Shown piece after piece: positions 8,859 through 18,062 of a stretch of DNA of 64,000 nt. The DNA comes from Oceanobacillus sp. HTM 045. Its GTDB lineage: Bacteria; Pseudomonadota; Alphaproteobacteria; Rhodobacterales; Rhodobacteraceae. The notes below the pieces were generated by a model. It saw only the letters and a list, made by a program, of their open reading frames with translations. It did no database searches and was not told the DNA's origin. Made by a program: the position numbers and the translations under genes. The stretch is taken from positions 310,001 to 374,000 of the forward strand of contig WNWL01000003.1 in NCBI GenBank assembly GCA_009733745.1. Direction: 5' to 3'. Within the stretch, counting starts at the first letter, position 1; each line of letters opens with the position of its first letter.

Positions 8859-10934
8859 ATGGACGGAACCTCCATCACCTTCCTCCCGCTGATCGGCCGG
8901 GAACTGCTGATCGCGCTCGCGGTGCTCGGCGTCGCGGGCGCGGCGCTGGCGCTCTGGCGCGGGCTCGGCGGCTGGTGGCTCCGGCTGCTGGCGACCGGCG
9001 TGCTGGTGCTGGCGCTGGCCGGGCCGCAGCTGCGCCGCGAACTGCGCGAGAACCTGACCGACGTCGCCTTCCTCGTGGTCGACCGCACCGAAAGCGCGCA
9101 TCTCGACATCCGCGAGGACATGGTCGAGGAGGCCGCGGCGATCCTCGCGGAGCGCATCGCGGCGCTGCCCGGCGCGCCGGAGCTGCGCGTCGTCGACGTG
9201 CCGGACGACCCGCGCGGGCGCGGCACGCGGCTCCTTTCCGCCATCGAGGACGCCGCCGCCGGGGTCGCGCCGGGGCGCATCGCCGGGGCGATCGTCGTCA
9301 CCGACGGCCGCCTGCACGACGAGGGCCGGCTGGAGACCTTCCCCGCGCCGCTGCACGGGCTGATCGCCGGGCGGCGCGACGAGTTCGACATCGCGCTCAG
9401 GCTCCAGACCGCGCCGGGCTTCGGCATCGTCGGCGAGACCGTGACCTTCCAGGTCGAGGGGCAGGCGCTGGGCGCGGTGCCGCCCGGCCTCGCCGGGCGG
9501 GTGACGGCGCAGGTCGCCATCGACGGCGGCGCGCCGCAGCCGATGGAGCTGACGCTCGGGGTGACGACCGACATCACCATCCCGATCGAGCATGGCGGCC
9601 CGACGGTGGTGGACATCACCATCCCCGGCACCGAGGGCGAGCTGACGCTGCGCAACAACCGCATCATCGCCACCGTCAACGGCATCCGCGACCGGCTGCG
9701 CGTGCTGCTGGTCTCGGGCGAACCGCATCCGGGCGAGCGGACCTGGCGCGACCTGCTGAAGTCGGACCCGAGCGTCGACCTGATCCACTTCACCATCCTG
9801 CGCCCGCCCGCCAAGCAGGACGGGACGCCCGTGGGCGAGCTGTCGCTGATCGCCTTCCCGACCCGCGAGCTGTTCCTCGACAAGATCGACAATTTCGACC
9901 TGATCGTGTTCGACCGCTACCGCTGGCGCGGGGTGCTGGCCGGGTCCTACCTCGCCAATATCGGCAATTACGTCCGCGCGGGCGGGGCGGTGCTGGTCGC
10001 CTCCGGCCCTGCCTTCGCCAGCGCCGAGAGCCTGGCGCGCACGCCGCTGGTGGACATCCTCCCCGCGCGGCCGACCTTCGAGGTGCTGGAGCGCCCGTTC
10101 CTGCCGCGCGTCTCCGATCTCGGCGCCCGCCACCCGGTCACCGCCGGGCTGGAGGAAAGCGTCGGCACCGGGCCGGACGGCCCGCGCTGGGGCCGCTGGC
10201 TCCGCCAGATCGAGGTCGAGACCGACCGCGGCCACGTGGTGATGGAAGGCATCGGCGAGCGCCCGCTGCTGGTGCTCGACCGGGTCGACGAGGGCCGCGT
10301 CGCGCTCTTCGCCTCCGACCACGCCTGGCTCTGGACCCGCGGCTACGACGGCGGCGGGCCGAACGCGGAGCTGCTCCGCCGCCTCGCCCACTGGCTCATG
10401 AAGGAACCCGAGCTGGAGGAGGAGGCGCTCTTCGCCCGCGCCGACGGCCGCCGGGTGATCGTCGAGCGCCGCACGCTCGAGGAAGAGCCCCCCGGCCCCG
10501 CCCTCGCCACCCCGCCGGGCCTGGGCGACGACGTGGTGGTGACCTACGAGCAGGTCGGCCCCGGCCGCTGGCAGGGCGTGATCGAGGGCGCGGCGGAAGG
10601 GCTCTGGCGCATCGCCGACGGCGAGCTGGAAGCCGTCGCCGCGGTCGGCCCGCCCTCGCCGAAGGAATTCGAGAACCCGCTCGCCACCCCGGACATGCTG
10701 GTGCAGCTCGCCGACGCCTCCGGCGGCGCGGTCGAATGGCTGACCGACGGTATCCCCGAGATCCGCCTCGTCGCCGAGGGCCGCCGCGCCGAGGGCCGCG
10801 GCTGGATCGGCCTCGCCGAGCGCGACGCCCACCGCACCACCGGGGTCGAGCTGACCCCGCTGCTGCCGGCCTGGATCGGCGCGCTGCTCGCCGGCCTGCT
10901 GCTGCTCGCCGGCTGGCGCCGGGAGAGCCGCTGA
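8859..10934 (+). CDS. GATase-like / vWA-like membrane protein of the MoxR operon
   Basis: A 691-residue protein with two N-terminal membrane helices (about residues 13-33 and 38-58) and one C-terminal helix (LPAWIGALLAGLLLLAGW). The first soluble part carries V-D-R-T-E-S at residues 74-79, a DxTxS variant of the vWA metal site. The central part has the GATase1-like layout common in these proteins (F-D-L-I-V-F-D-R-Y, then GGAVLVASGPAFAS), with no evident catalytic Cys. It begins one base after the preceding stop and is the last gene of the operon. Homologues occur at this position in Rhodobacterales; the molecular role is not established. Confidence 0.82.
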   Translation: MDGTSITFLPLIGRELLIALAVLGVAGAALALWRGLGGWWLRLLATGVLVLALAGPQLRRELRENLTDVAFLVVDRTESAHLDIREDMVEEAAAILAERIAALPGAPELRVVDVPDDPRGRGTRLLSAIEDAAAGVAPGRIAGAIVVTDGRLHDEGRLETFPAPLHGLIAGRRDEFDIALRLQTAPGFGIVGETVTFQVEGQALGAVPPGLAGRVTAQVAIDGGAPQPMELTLGVTTDITIPIEHGGPTVVDITIPGTEGELTLRNNRIIATVNGIRDRLRVLLVSGEPHPGERTWRDLLKSDPSVDLIHFTILRPPAKQDGTPVGELSLIAFPTRELFLDKIDNFDLIVFDRYRWRGVLAGSYLANIGNYVRAGGAVLVASGPAFASAESLARTPLVDILPARPTFEVLERPFLPRVSDLGARHPVTAGLEESVGTGPDGPRWGRWLRQIEVETDRGHVVMEGIGERPLLVLDRVDEGRVALFASDHAWLWTRGYDGGGPNAELLRRLAHWLMKEPELEEEALFARADGRRVIVERRTLEEEPPGPALATPPGLGDDVVVTYEQVGPGRWQGVIEGAAEGLWRIADGELEAVAAVGPPSPKEFENPLATPDMLVQLADASGGAVEWLTDGIPEIRLVAEGRRAEGRGWIGLAERDAHRTTGVELTPLLPAWIGALLAGLLLLAGWRRESR

Positions 10935-10980
10935 CCGGCCCGGAGCCAGCCCCGAACACGGCCCATGACACAACCCGCCG

Positions 10981-11002
10981 ATGGGGTACCCAGATACCCC
11001 AT
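10981..11002. repeat. Perfect 8-bp hairpin beside repeat copy 1
   Basis: ATGGGGTA and TACCCCAT form a perfect inverted repeat around a six-base loop (CCCAGA), 46 bases after the end of the 691-residue gene. There is no following T run, so it is not a classic intrinsic terminator. It lies ten bases from the hairpin of the dispersed repeat and has the same loop length. Confidence 0.6.
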
Positions 11003-11011
11003 CGCACCGCG

Positions 11012-11108
11012 TTTCACCCCTGGCGGTGAATTGCGGTTCCATCCGGGATCGGGATGACAAATCGAAGTCACCGAAACGTCACCCCGAACCGGTGACTTTC
11101 AATTCACC
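11012..11108 (-). repeat. Dispersed intergenic palindromic repeat, copy 1
   Basis: Read on the minus strand this copy contains GGAACCGC, two bases, then TTCACC-N6-GGTGAA (18 bases, 11013-11030), the core also found near 25709 and 62255. On the plus-strand left-to-right side lie GTCACC at 11067 and 11078 (11 bases apart), GGTGAC at 11091 and TTCACC at 11103. The element occupies most of the gap between the MoxR operon and truB. It may be a protein-binding array, a mobile REP-like sequence or an RNA hairpin; the sequence alone does not decide. Confidence 0.65.
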
Positions 11109-11152
11109 GCCGGGCTTGCGCGCGGGCGGACAAATCTGCCATCTGCGGCGAC

Positions 11153-12037
11153 ATGGCGAAGAGAAATATTCACGGCTGGCTTGTCATCGACAAGCCCGAG
11201 GGGGTGACATCCACCCAGGTCGTCGGCCGCGCCCGCTGGGCGCTCGAGGCGAAGAAGGCGGGCCATGCCGGCACGCTCGACCCGCTCGCGACCGGGCTGG
11301 TGGCGGTCGCCTTCGGCGAGGCGACCAAGACCGTCCCCCACGCGATGGACGGGCTGAAGACCTATGACTTCACCATCCGCCTCGGCCAGCGCACCTCCAC
11401 CGACGACCGCGAGGGCGAGGTGATCGCCAGCAGCGATGCCCGCCCGGACGACGCCGCCATCGAGGCCGTGCTCGGCCGGTTCCGCGGCGATATCGAGCAG
11501 ATCCCGCCGGTCTTCTCCGCCGTGAAGGTGGCCGGCGAACGCGCCTACGACCTCGCCCGCGCAGGCGAGATCCCGGAACTGGCCGCCCGCCCGCTCCACG
11601 TCGCCGAACTGGAACTGGTGGAGCGCCCGGACGCCGACCACGCCCGCTTCCGCCTCGTCTGCGGCAAGGGCGGCTACGTCCGCTCCATCGCCCGCGACAT
11701 CGGCATCGCGCTGGGCTGCGAGGCGCATGTCGCCACGCTCCGCCGCACCGCGGCCGGGCCGTTCACGCTGGAACAGGCCGTGCCGCACGACATCGTCGAG
11801 AGCTTCCGCGAGAAGCCCGCGCCGCTCCTGCCCGTGGAGGCCGGTCTGGTGGGCCTGCCGGAGATCAGGGTGGATGCCGGGCGCGCCGCGCAGCTCCGCC
11901 ACGGGCAGGAAATCCCCGTGCCCACAACGGGTTACGACGAGCCTGCCTGGATATCCGAGAACGGCGAGCCGGTGGCAATGGGCAAGGTCCGGGGCGGGAA
12001 GTTCCGCCCCGAACGGGTCTTCGTCTTCGCGGAGTAG
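11153..12037 (+). CDS. truB: tRNA pseudouridine(55) synthase TruB
   Basis: A 294-residue TruB, which isomerises U55 in the T-loop of tRNAs. The catalytic motif GHAGTLDPLATGLV with its Asp is near residue 45, preceded by the family start GWLVIDKPEGVTSTQVV. K-T-Y-D-F-T-I-R-L-G and the C-terminal G-G-Y-V-R-S-I-A-R-D-I-G segments are also present. In related genomes truB is usually followed closely by rpsO and pnp. Here two minus-strand genes lie in between. Upstream is repeat copy 1. Confidence 0.97.
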   Translation: MAKRNIHGWLVIDKPEGVTSTQVVGRARWALEAKKAGHAGTLDPLATGLVAVAFGEATKTVPHAMDGLKTYDFTIRLGQRTSTDDREGEVIASSDARPDDAAIEAVLGRFRGDIEQIPPVFSAVKVAGERAYDLARAGEIPELAARPLHVAELELVERPDADHARFRLVCGKGGYVRSIARDIGIALGCEAHVATLRRTAAGPFTLEQAVPHDIVESFREKPAPLLPVEAGLVGLPEIRVDAGRAAQLRHGQEIPVPTTGYDEPAWISENGEPVAMGKVRGGKFRPERVFVFAE

Positions 12038-12065
12038 ACGCCCCGCTTCGGACCTCAGCGCCCGG

Positions 12066-12503
12066 TCAGTTGTTGTTCCGGCGCGGCAGGCGGATCCCGC
12101 CATTCGGATCGGGTCGGCGAATCCCGCCGGTAGAAGGTGCCTTCAGGCCTCCGCCGCCGCCATAGATCGACGGGCGCAGGCCGCCCCCGCCCTGCAACAC
12201 GTCGCCCGGACCGCCACCATAGACGGTGCAACATAAACTGTCGCCCCGGCGGGGGCGGAGCACGTCGTCCGGGTCGCCGCCATAGATCGTCTGGGCGAAC
12301 TCCGTGCCGACGATCAGGTCTGCATCCTCGGTCTCTGCGACAACATCCGGCGCCTCGCCGTGCAGGTCCGTGGGTATGAAATGAAGCTCCGCCTCGTCCA
12401 TGCCCGTATCGGCCAGGATATCGGGCGCGGCCTCGGCGGCGACACCCCCCGCGGCCACCACGCTGGAGACGACGAGCGCGGCGGCTGGTCTGGTCTTCTT
12501 CAT
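12066..12503 (-). CDS. Secreted protein with YGG repeats, unknown function
   Basis: A 145-residue protein with a signal peptide (ALVVSSVVAAGGVAAEA). The middle is acidic. The C-terminal half has three diverged repeats of the type (I/V)-Y-G-G-(D/G)-P-(D/G)-D-V-L, separated by Gly/Pro/Arg-rich linkers, and ends in an Arg/Asn-rich tail. The pattern recalls G-G-x-G-x-D calcium-binding repeats, but the nonapeptide is not kept. A GGAGGA ribosome site lies just upstream of the ATG. It faces truB tail-to-tail. Function unknown; probably exported. Confidence 0.65.
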   Translation of the reverse strand: MKKTRPAAALVVSSVVAAGGVAAEAAPDILADTGMDEAELHFIPTDLHGEAPDVVAETEDADLIVGTEFAQTIYGGDPDDVLRPRRGDSLCCTVYGGGPGDVLQGGGGLRPSIYGGGGGLKAPSTGGIRRPDPNGGIRLPRRNNN

Positions 12504-12610
12504 CTGAAATCCTCCCCGTCACGAAATGAAAATGGTTACCAAGTGTCCCCTCAACGTGACGTCAGGTCAATTCCGTCGCGCCGGGGCCTACCGGCGGCAG
12601 ATTCAAGCGA

Positions 12611-13204
12611 TCAATCGTACTGCTCGTCGTAATGCGAGATGCCGTGCATGACCGCGCGAAGCTTCTCGCGTTCGGCATTCGAAACCCGCACCGGGCTGTC
12701 GCCCGACTTCCGGCCGCGGACGGCTTCGGCGACATCCATGATCTCGTCCCAGCCCTGCGGCATCCGGCGCGTACCGACATTGATGTGGTACCAGGCCCGC
12801 GCGAGGAAGGCCGCCGCTTCCTCGTCCAGCGTCGGGGTGGAGACGCGCAGGTACTGCAGCAGGTGCAGCGACTCGTGGATCGCCGTGCCGCAGCCCTTGT
12901 CCTTGTTGAGCACGTTGTAGGATTTCAGCACCATCCGCGCGCCGTTGCCGCCCTGCGGCCGCAGGAACGCGCCGTTGGCGGACTGCTTGCGCAGGAAGAC
13001 CGGGTCGACGACCACTGGCACCTTCTTCTCGCCCTTGATGCCGCGGATGCTATCGGCGACCTTGCTCCAGCTCGACGGGAACAGCATGATCCCGCTCATC
13101 ATGAAGGTGATGCCCTGCACCGCCTTGCTCTGCAGCAGCGCCGCCAGTTCCGATTCCAGCGCCGCGATCTTGCGCGCCTGGCGTTCTTCGGCTCTCGTGC
13201 CCAT
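12611..13204 (-). CDS. Zincin-like protein with HExxH motif
   Basis: A 197-residue protein starting at MGTRAEERQARK, with a short coiled-coil-like N-terminus. A hydrophobic stretch (VQGITFMMSGIMLF, residues 29-42) follows. H-E-S-L-H is at residues 110-114 in a helix (GTAIHESLHLLQYL), the zinc-binding signature of metallopeptidases. A downstream helix D-E-E-A-A-A-F-L-A-R-A could supply the third ligand. No signal peptide is seen. It matches no peptidase family I can name. Upstream in-frame codons to 13294 exist, but they cover a 25-base direct repeat and are not protein-like. It lies between truB and rpsO on the opposite strand. Confidence 0.7.
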   Translation of the reverse strand: MGTRAEERQARKIAALESELAALLQSKAVQGITFMMSGIMLFPSSWSKVADSIRGIKGEKKVPVVVDPVFLRKQSANGAFLRPQGGNGARMVLKSYNVLNKDKGCGTAIHESLHLLQYLRVSTPTLDEEAAAFLARAWYHINVGTRRMPQGWDEIMDVAEAVRGRKSGDSPVRVSNAEREKLRAVMHGISHYDEQYD

Positions 13205-13559
13205 CGTCTCGCTCCGTTCCGGTTGCCGGTGGCAGGGCCCATCAGTTCGGCCCGCCAGTTGACCCATCAGTTCGGCGATGGGTCGCGGGGGCACGGAGCG
13301 CGGTTCAAACAGTGTTCAGAAAAATCGCGGGCACAAGAATCGCGGGAACGGTGCGGAGTACTTGCGGGGTGGGGGGTTTGCGGGGCGGCCCGCTCGCGCC
13401 TGCGGCGAGATTTCGCTTTCCATTCGGGGAATTTGCCGCCATATACGCCCATCCGCCGGTCTGACCGGTGGAACCGATGCTCCCTGACCGCGCTGGACGA
13501 CATCCCGGCTCTGGCCAGAGAGCGGCGGTAAACCCTTGAAAGCATGATGGAGTAACACG
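13205..13559. other. 355-base intergenic region upstream of rpsO
   Basis: No convincing gene is present. It holds a direct repeat of CCCATCAGTTCGGC (13238-13251 and 13263-13276, 25-base period) close to the zincin gene start. It also contains an ATCGCGGG pair near 13325 and 13340, and AT-richer stretches near 13420-13450 that could contain the rpsO promoter. Both the rpsO and zincin gene promoters must lie here, since the genes are divergent. No clear -35/-10 pair was identified. Confidence 0.5.
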
Positions 13560-13829
13560 ATGTCGATCACTGTCGAGCGCAAGGAAGCGCTCATCAAGGA
13601 CTATGCGACCAAGGACGGCGACACCGGTTCGCCCGAGGTTCAGGTGGCCATCCTCACCGAGCGGATCACCAACCTGACCGAGCACTTCAAGTCGCACAAG
13701 AAGGACAACCACTCGCGCCGGGGCCTCCTGAAGATGGTGGCCCAGCGTCGCAAGCTGCTGGACTATGTCCGCGGCAAGGACGAGGCGCGGTACAAGACGC
13801 TGATCGAGCGTCTCGGCATCCGCCGCTGA
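13560..13829 (+). CDS. rpsO: 30S ribosomal protein S15
   Basis: An 89-residue S15, the usual length, binding the central domain of 16S rRNA. The family features are clear: an N-terminal helix, [33 protein letters not shown] and L-L-D-Y-V-R. A GGAG ribosome site precedes the ATG. It is followed by a strong intrinsic terminator and then pnp, the classic rpsO-pnp order. Confidence 0.98.
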   Translation: MSITVERKEALIKDYATKDGDTGSPEVQVAILTERITNLTEHFKSHKKDNHSRRGLLKMVAQRRKLLDYVRGKDEARYKTLIERLGIRR

Positions 13830-13837
13830 GAAATCGG

Positions 13838-13868
13838 AAAGGCGCGCCGGCAACGGCGCGCCTTTCTG
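13838..13868 (+). terminator. Intrinsic terminator after rpsO
   Basis: AAAGGCGCGCCG (13838-13849) and CGGCGCGCCTTT (13854-13865) form a perfect 12-bp stem around a GCAA tetraloop, ending in T residues. It starts eight bases after the rpsO stop and probably separates most rpsO transcription from pnp. Confidence 0.88.
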
Positions 13869-14070
13869 CCAATGGGGCCGGTCCGCGGGCCCTGCCGACA
13901 CGGCGAACCGCGGCGCTCACGTCCGCACGTTTCCTCCCCAGGCTCCGGGTTGAAGCGCAGGAATATGTCAGGGAGCCCGCCCCAGGCCCACAGACGGGCC
14001 AGATGCACGATGCACGGGGTGACGCGCGGCGCAGGCCATCCGGGCGGCGCCGCTGGAAGAAGGGAACGGA

Positions 14071-16221
<2,151 letters not shown>

Positions 16222-16256
16222 GGTCCCGAGGCTTCCGGCCTTCGAGGCGGAAAATC

Positions 16257-16287
16257 AGCGGCGTCCCCACTAGGGGGCGCCGCTTTT
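16257..16287 (+). terminator. Intrinsic terminator after pnp
   Basis: AGCGGCGTCCCC (16257-16268), loop ACTA and GGGGGCGCCGCT (16273-16284) form a 12-bp stem with a single mismatch, followed by a T run. It lies 35 bases after the pnp stop. Confidence 0.85.
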
Positions 16288-16472
16288 CGTTGCGCCTTGG
16301 ACGGGCGCGACGCGCCGTGACCACCTTCGCAAGGTTGCGACGCCTGCAAGGCACTGATTCTAAACAATAAAAGTGTTAACGCCCGTGGCGCGCAAGGCCG
16401 CGCACCGATCTTGACGCCGGGCCGCCATCTGCAGACGATGCCCCGGCCCCGCCCCTTCAGAAAGCTCCCCTC

Positions 16473-17390
16473 ATGCAAAGGTCGGTTCCCGGCATCCGCT
16501 TCGTGCTGATCGCGATGGTCCTCTTCGCCTTCCAGGACGGCATCTCGCGCCACCTCGCGGAGCACTACCCGGTGCCGTTCTTCGTGATGGTCCGCTACTG
16601 GTTCTTCCTGATCTTCGTGCTCGCGCTCTCGGCGCGGCGGAAGGGCGGGCTGAGGGCAACGGCGCGCACCCGCTGGCCGCTGCTGCAGTTCTTCCGCGGG
16701 GTCCTGCTCGCGTCGCAGATCGTGATCATCGTGATCGCCTTCGGCCGGCTCGGGCTCGGGGCGACGCAGGCGATCTTCGCCATGCAGCCCTTGCTCGCGA
16801 CGCTCCTCGCCGTGCCGCTCCTTGGCGAGCGGATCGGGCCGCACCGGCTTGCGGCGATCCTCGTGGGCTTCGCCGGGATGCTGGTGATCCTGCGCCCCGG
16901 GGTGGACGTATTCGACCCGAACGCGATCCTGGCGCTGACGGCGACGCTGATGTTCGCGCTTTATGCCGTGCTGACCCGGCTGGTCGGGCGGGAGGATGGC
17001 TCGTCCGCCCCCGCTTTCCTCTACACCGGCGTGGGCGGCGCGGCGGTGCTGACCCTGATCGGTCCGTTCTACTGGGCCGAGCCGACGCTGGCGGACTGGG
17101 GCTGGATCCTCGTGCTCTCGATCACCGGGATGAGCGGGCACTATTTCCTGATCCGCGCCTACGAGGTGACGGAGGCGGTGCGCATACAGCCCTTCGTCTA
17201 CCTCCAGCCGATGTTCGCGATGATCATCGGGCCGGTGGTGTTCGGCGAACCCTCGGACATCTGGATCTGGGTCGGCGCGGCGATGATCGTGCTGGCCGGG
17301 CTCTACGCGCTGTGGCGCGAACGGTTGCGGCTGCCGAGCCCAGCCTCCCCCAGCCAGGACGACAGGAAGCCGCCGAGCCATGCGGACTGA
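16473..17390 (+). CDS. EamA/DMT family transporter
   Basis: A 305-residue inner-membrane protein with about ten hydrophobic helices in two EamA repeats (residues about 8-140 and 150-290), as in the drug/metabolite transporter superfamily. L-L-A-T-L-L-A-V-P-L-L-G-E-R closes the first repeat and Q-P-M-F-A-M-I-I-G-P-V-V-F-G-E is the matching end of the second. The substrate cannot be inferred. Its last 88 bases overlap the convergent amidotransferase-like gene. An AT-rich stretch at 16354-16381, unusual here, may be its promoter. Confidence 0.9.
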   Translation: MQRSVPGIRFVLIAMVLFAFQDGISRHLAEHYPVPFFVMVRYWFFLIFVLALSARRKGGLRATARTRWPLLQFFRGVLLASQIVIIVIAFGRLGLGATQAIFAMQPLLATLLAVPLLGERIGPHRLAAILVGFAGMLVILRPGVDVFDPNAILALTATLMFALYAVLTRLVGREDGSSAPAFLYTGVGGAAVLTLIGPFYWAEPTLADWGWILVLSITGMSGHYFLIRAYEVTEAVRIQPFVYLQPMFAMIIGPVVFGEPSDIWIWVGAAMIVLAGLYALWRERLRLPSPASPSQDDRKPPSHAD

Positions 17391-17998
17391 GCGAGATCCG
17401 CCTTGTCGACCTCGATGTCCGGGGCATCGGCTCCAAGCTGTTCGAGATAGCTTCGCTGTGTCGCCGGGGGAATGTCGGGCCTGAACTGGAAGCCGTAGAC
17501 ATGGCGCGCAAACCGCGCGGCCTGGTTCGGGAAGCGGTCCGACGCCGCGAGACGGACGGCGCCGAACGGGAGGCCGAACCCGAGGGAATGCCAGGTGAAG
17601 ACCCTCATCTCCTCCGCGATCACGTCACGGCCGGCAGGGGTCGGGACGACGCGCACATAACCACGCTCGACATCGCCGAGATAGTGCGGCCCGACATTGG
17701 CCCCCAGCACATGCGCGATCGCCTGTGCGCCGAGCCCGAACCCGACCATCGGCTTGCCCACCCCGAGCCAGGCATCGATGAGCCGGTATTCGTCGCGCAG
17801 GAAGCCGTTCTCGCGTTCGGAACCAATGAGCTGGCCACCGCCCAGCAGGACCAGGGCGTCGAAACTGGCGGGGTTGGGGATATCGTCACCGAAGCCGGGG
17901 CAGACGCGGCAGACATCGAAGCCCATCGCCTCCAGGTGACCGGTGACCCGGTCCGGCAGGGTTACCGGCGGGTGGTCGATCAGCAGGGCTTCGGGCAC
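17303..17998 (-). CDS. Class I glutamine amidotransferase-like protein lacking catalytic residues
   Basis: A 231-residue protein with the fold of class I glutamine amidotransferases (F-D-A-L-V-L-L-G-G-G, then K-P-M-V-G-F-G-L-G-A-Q-A-I-A). At residue 88 the position of the nucleophilic Cys in the G-x-C-x-G-x-Q elbow is Gly. The C-terminal Q-F-H-P-E of active enzymes is Q-F-R-P-D (residues 171-175), so the catalytic His is Arg and the acid is Asp. An ammonia-producing glutaminase reaction is therefore unlikely. It may bind a ligand or partner instead. The 3' end overlaps the EamA transporter gene by 88 bases, tail-to-tail. Confidence 0.82.
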   Translation of the reverse strand: MPEALLIDHPPVTLPDRVTGHLEAMGFDVCRVCPGFGDDIPNPASFDALVLLGGGQLIGSERENGFLRDEYRLIDAWLGVGKPMVGFGLGAQAIAHVLGANVGPHYLGDVERGYVRVVPTPAGRDVIAEEMRVFTWHSLGFGLPFGAVRLAASDRFPNQAARFARHVYGFQFRPDIPPATQRSYLEQLGADAPDIEVDKADLAQSAWLGGFLSSWLGEAGLGSRNRSRHSA

Positions 17999-18062
17999 GG
18001 CATCCCTCGCGGCGTTTCATGTCGCCGCGAGGGTGCTGCCCTATCGTTAAGATCGGGTTGCG

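Noticed and set aside
5855-9892. A very long open frame on the minus strand opposite the MoxR operon
   Set aside because: It is antisense to DUF58 and the two large membrane-protein genes, is full of Arg/Gly/Ala low-complexity sequence and matches no family; long antisense frames are common in GC-rich DNA.
8772-11060. Another long minus-strand open frame covering the 691-residue gene
   Set aside because: The plus-strand gene has membrane helices and family features, while the antisense product is compositionally biased and has no ribosome site.
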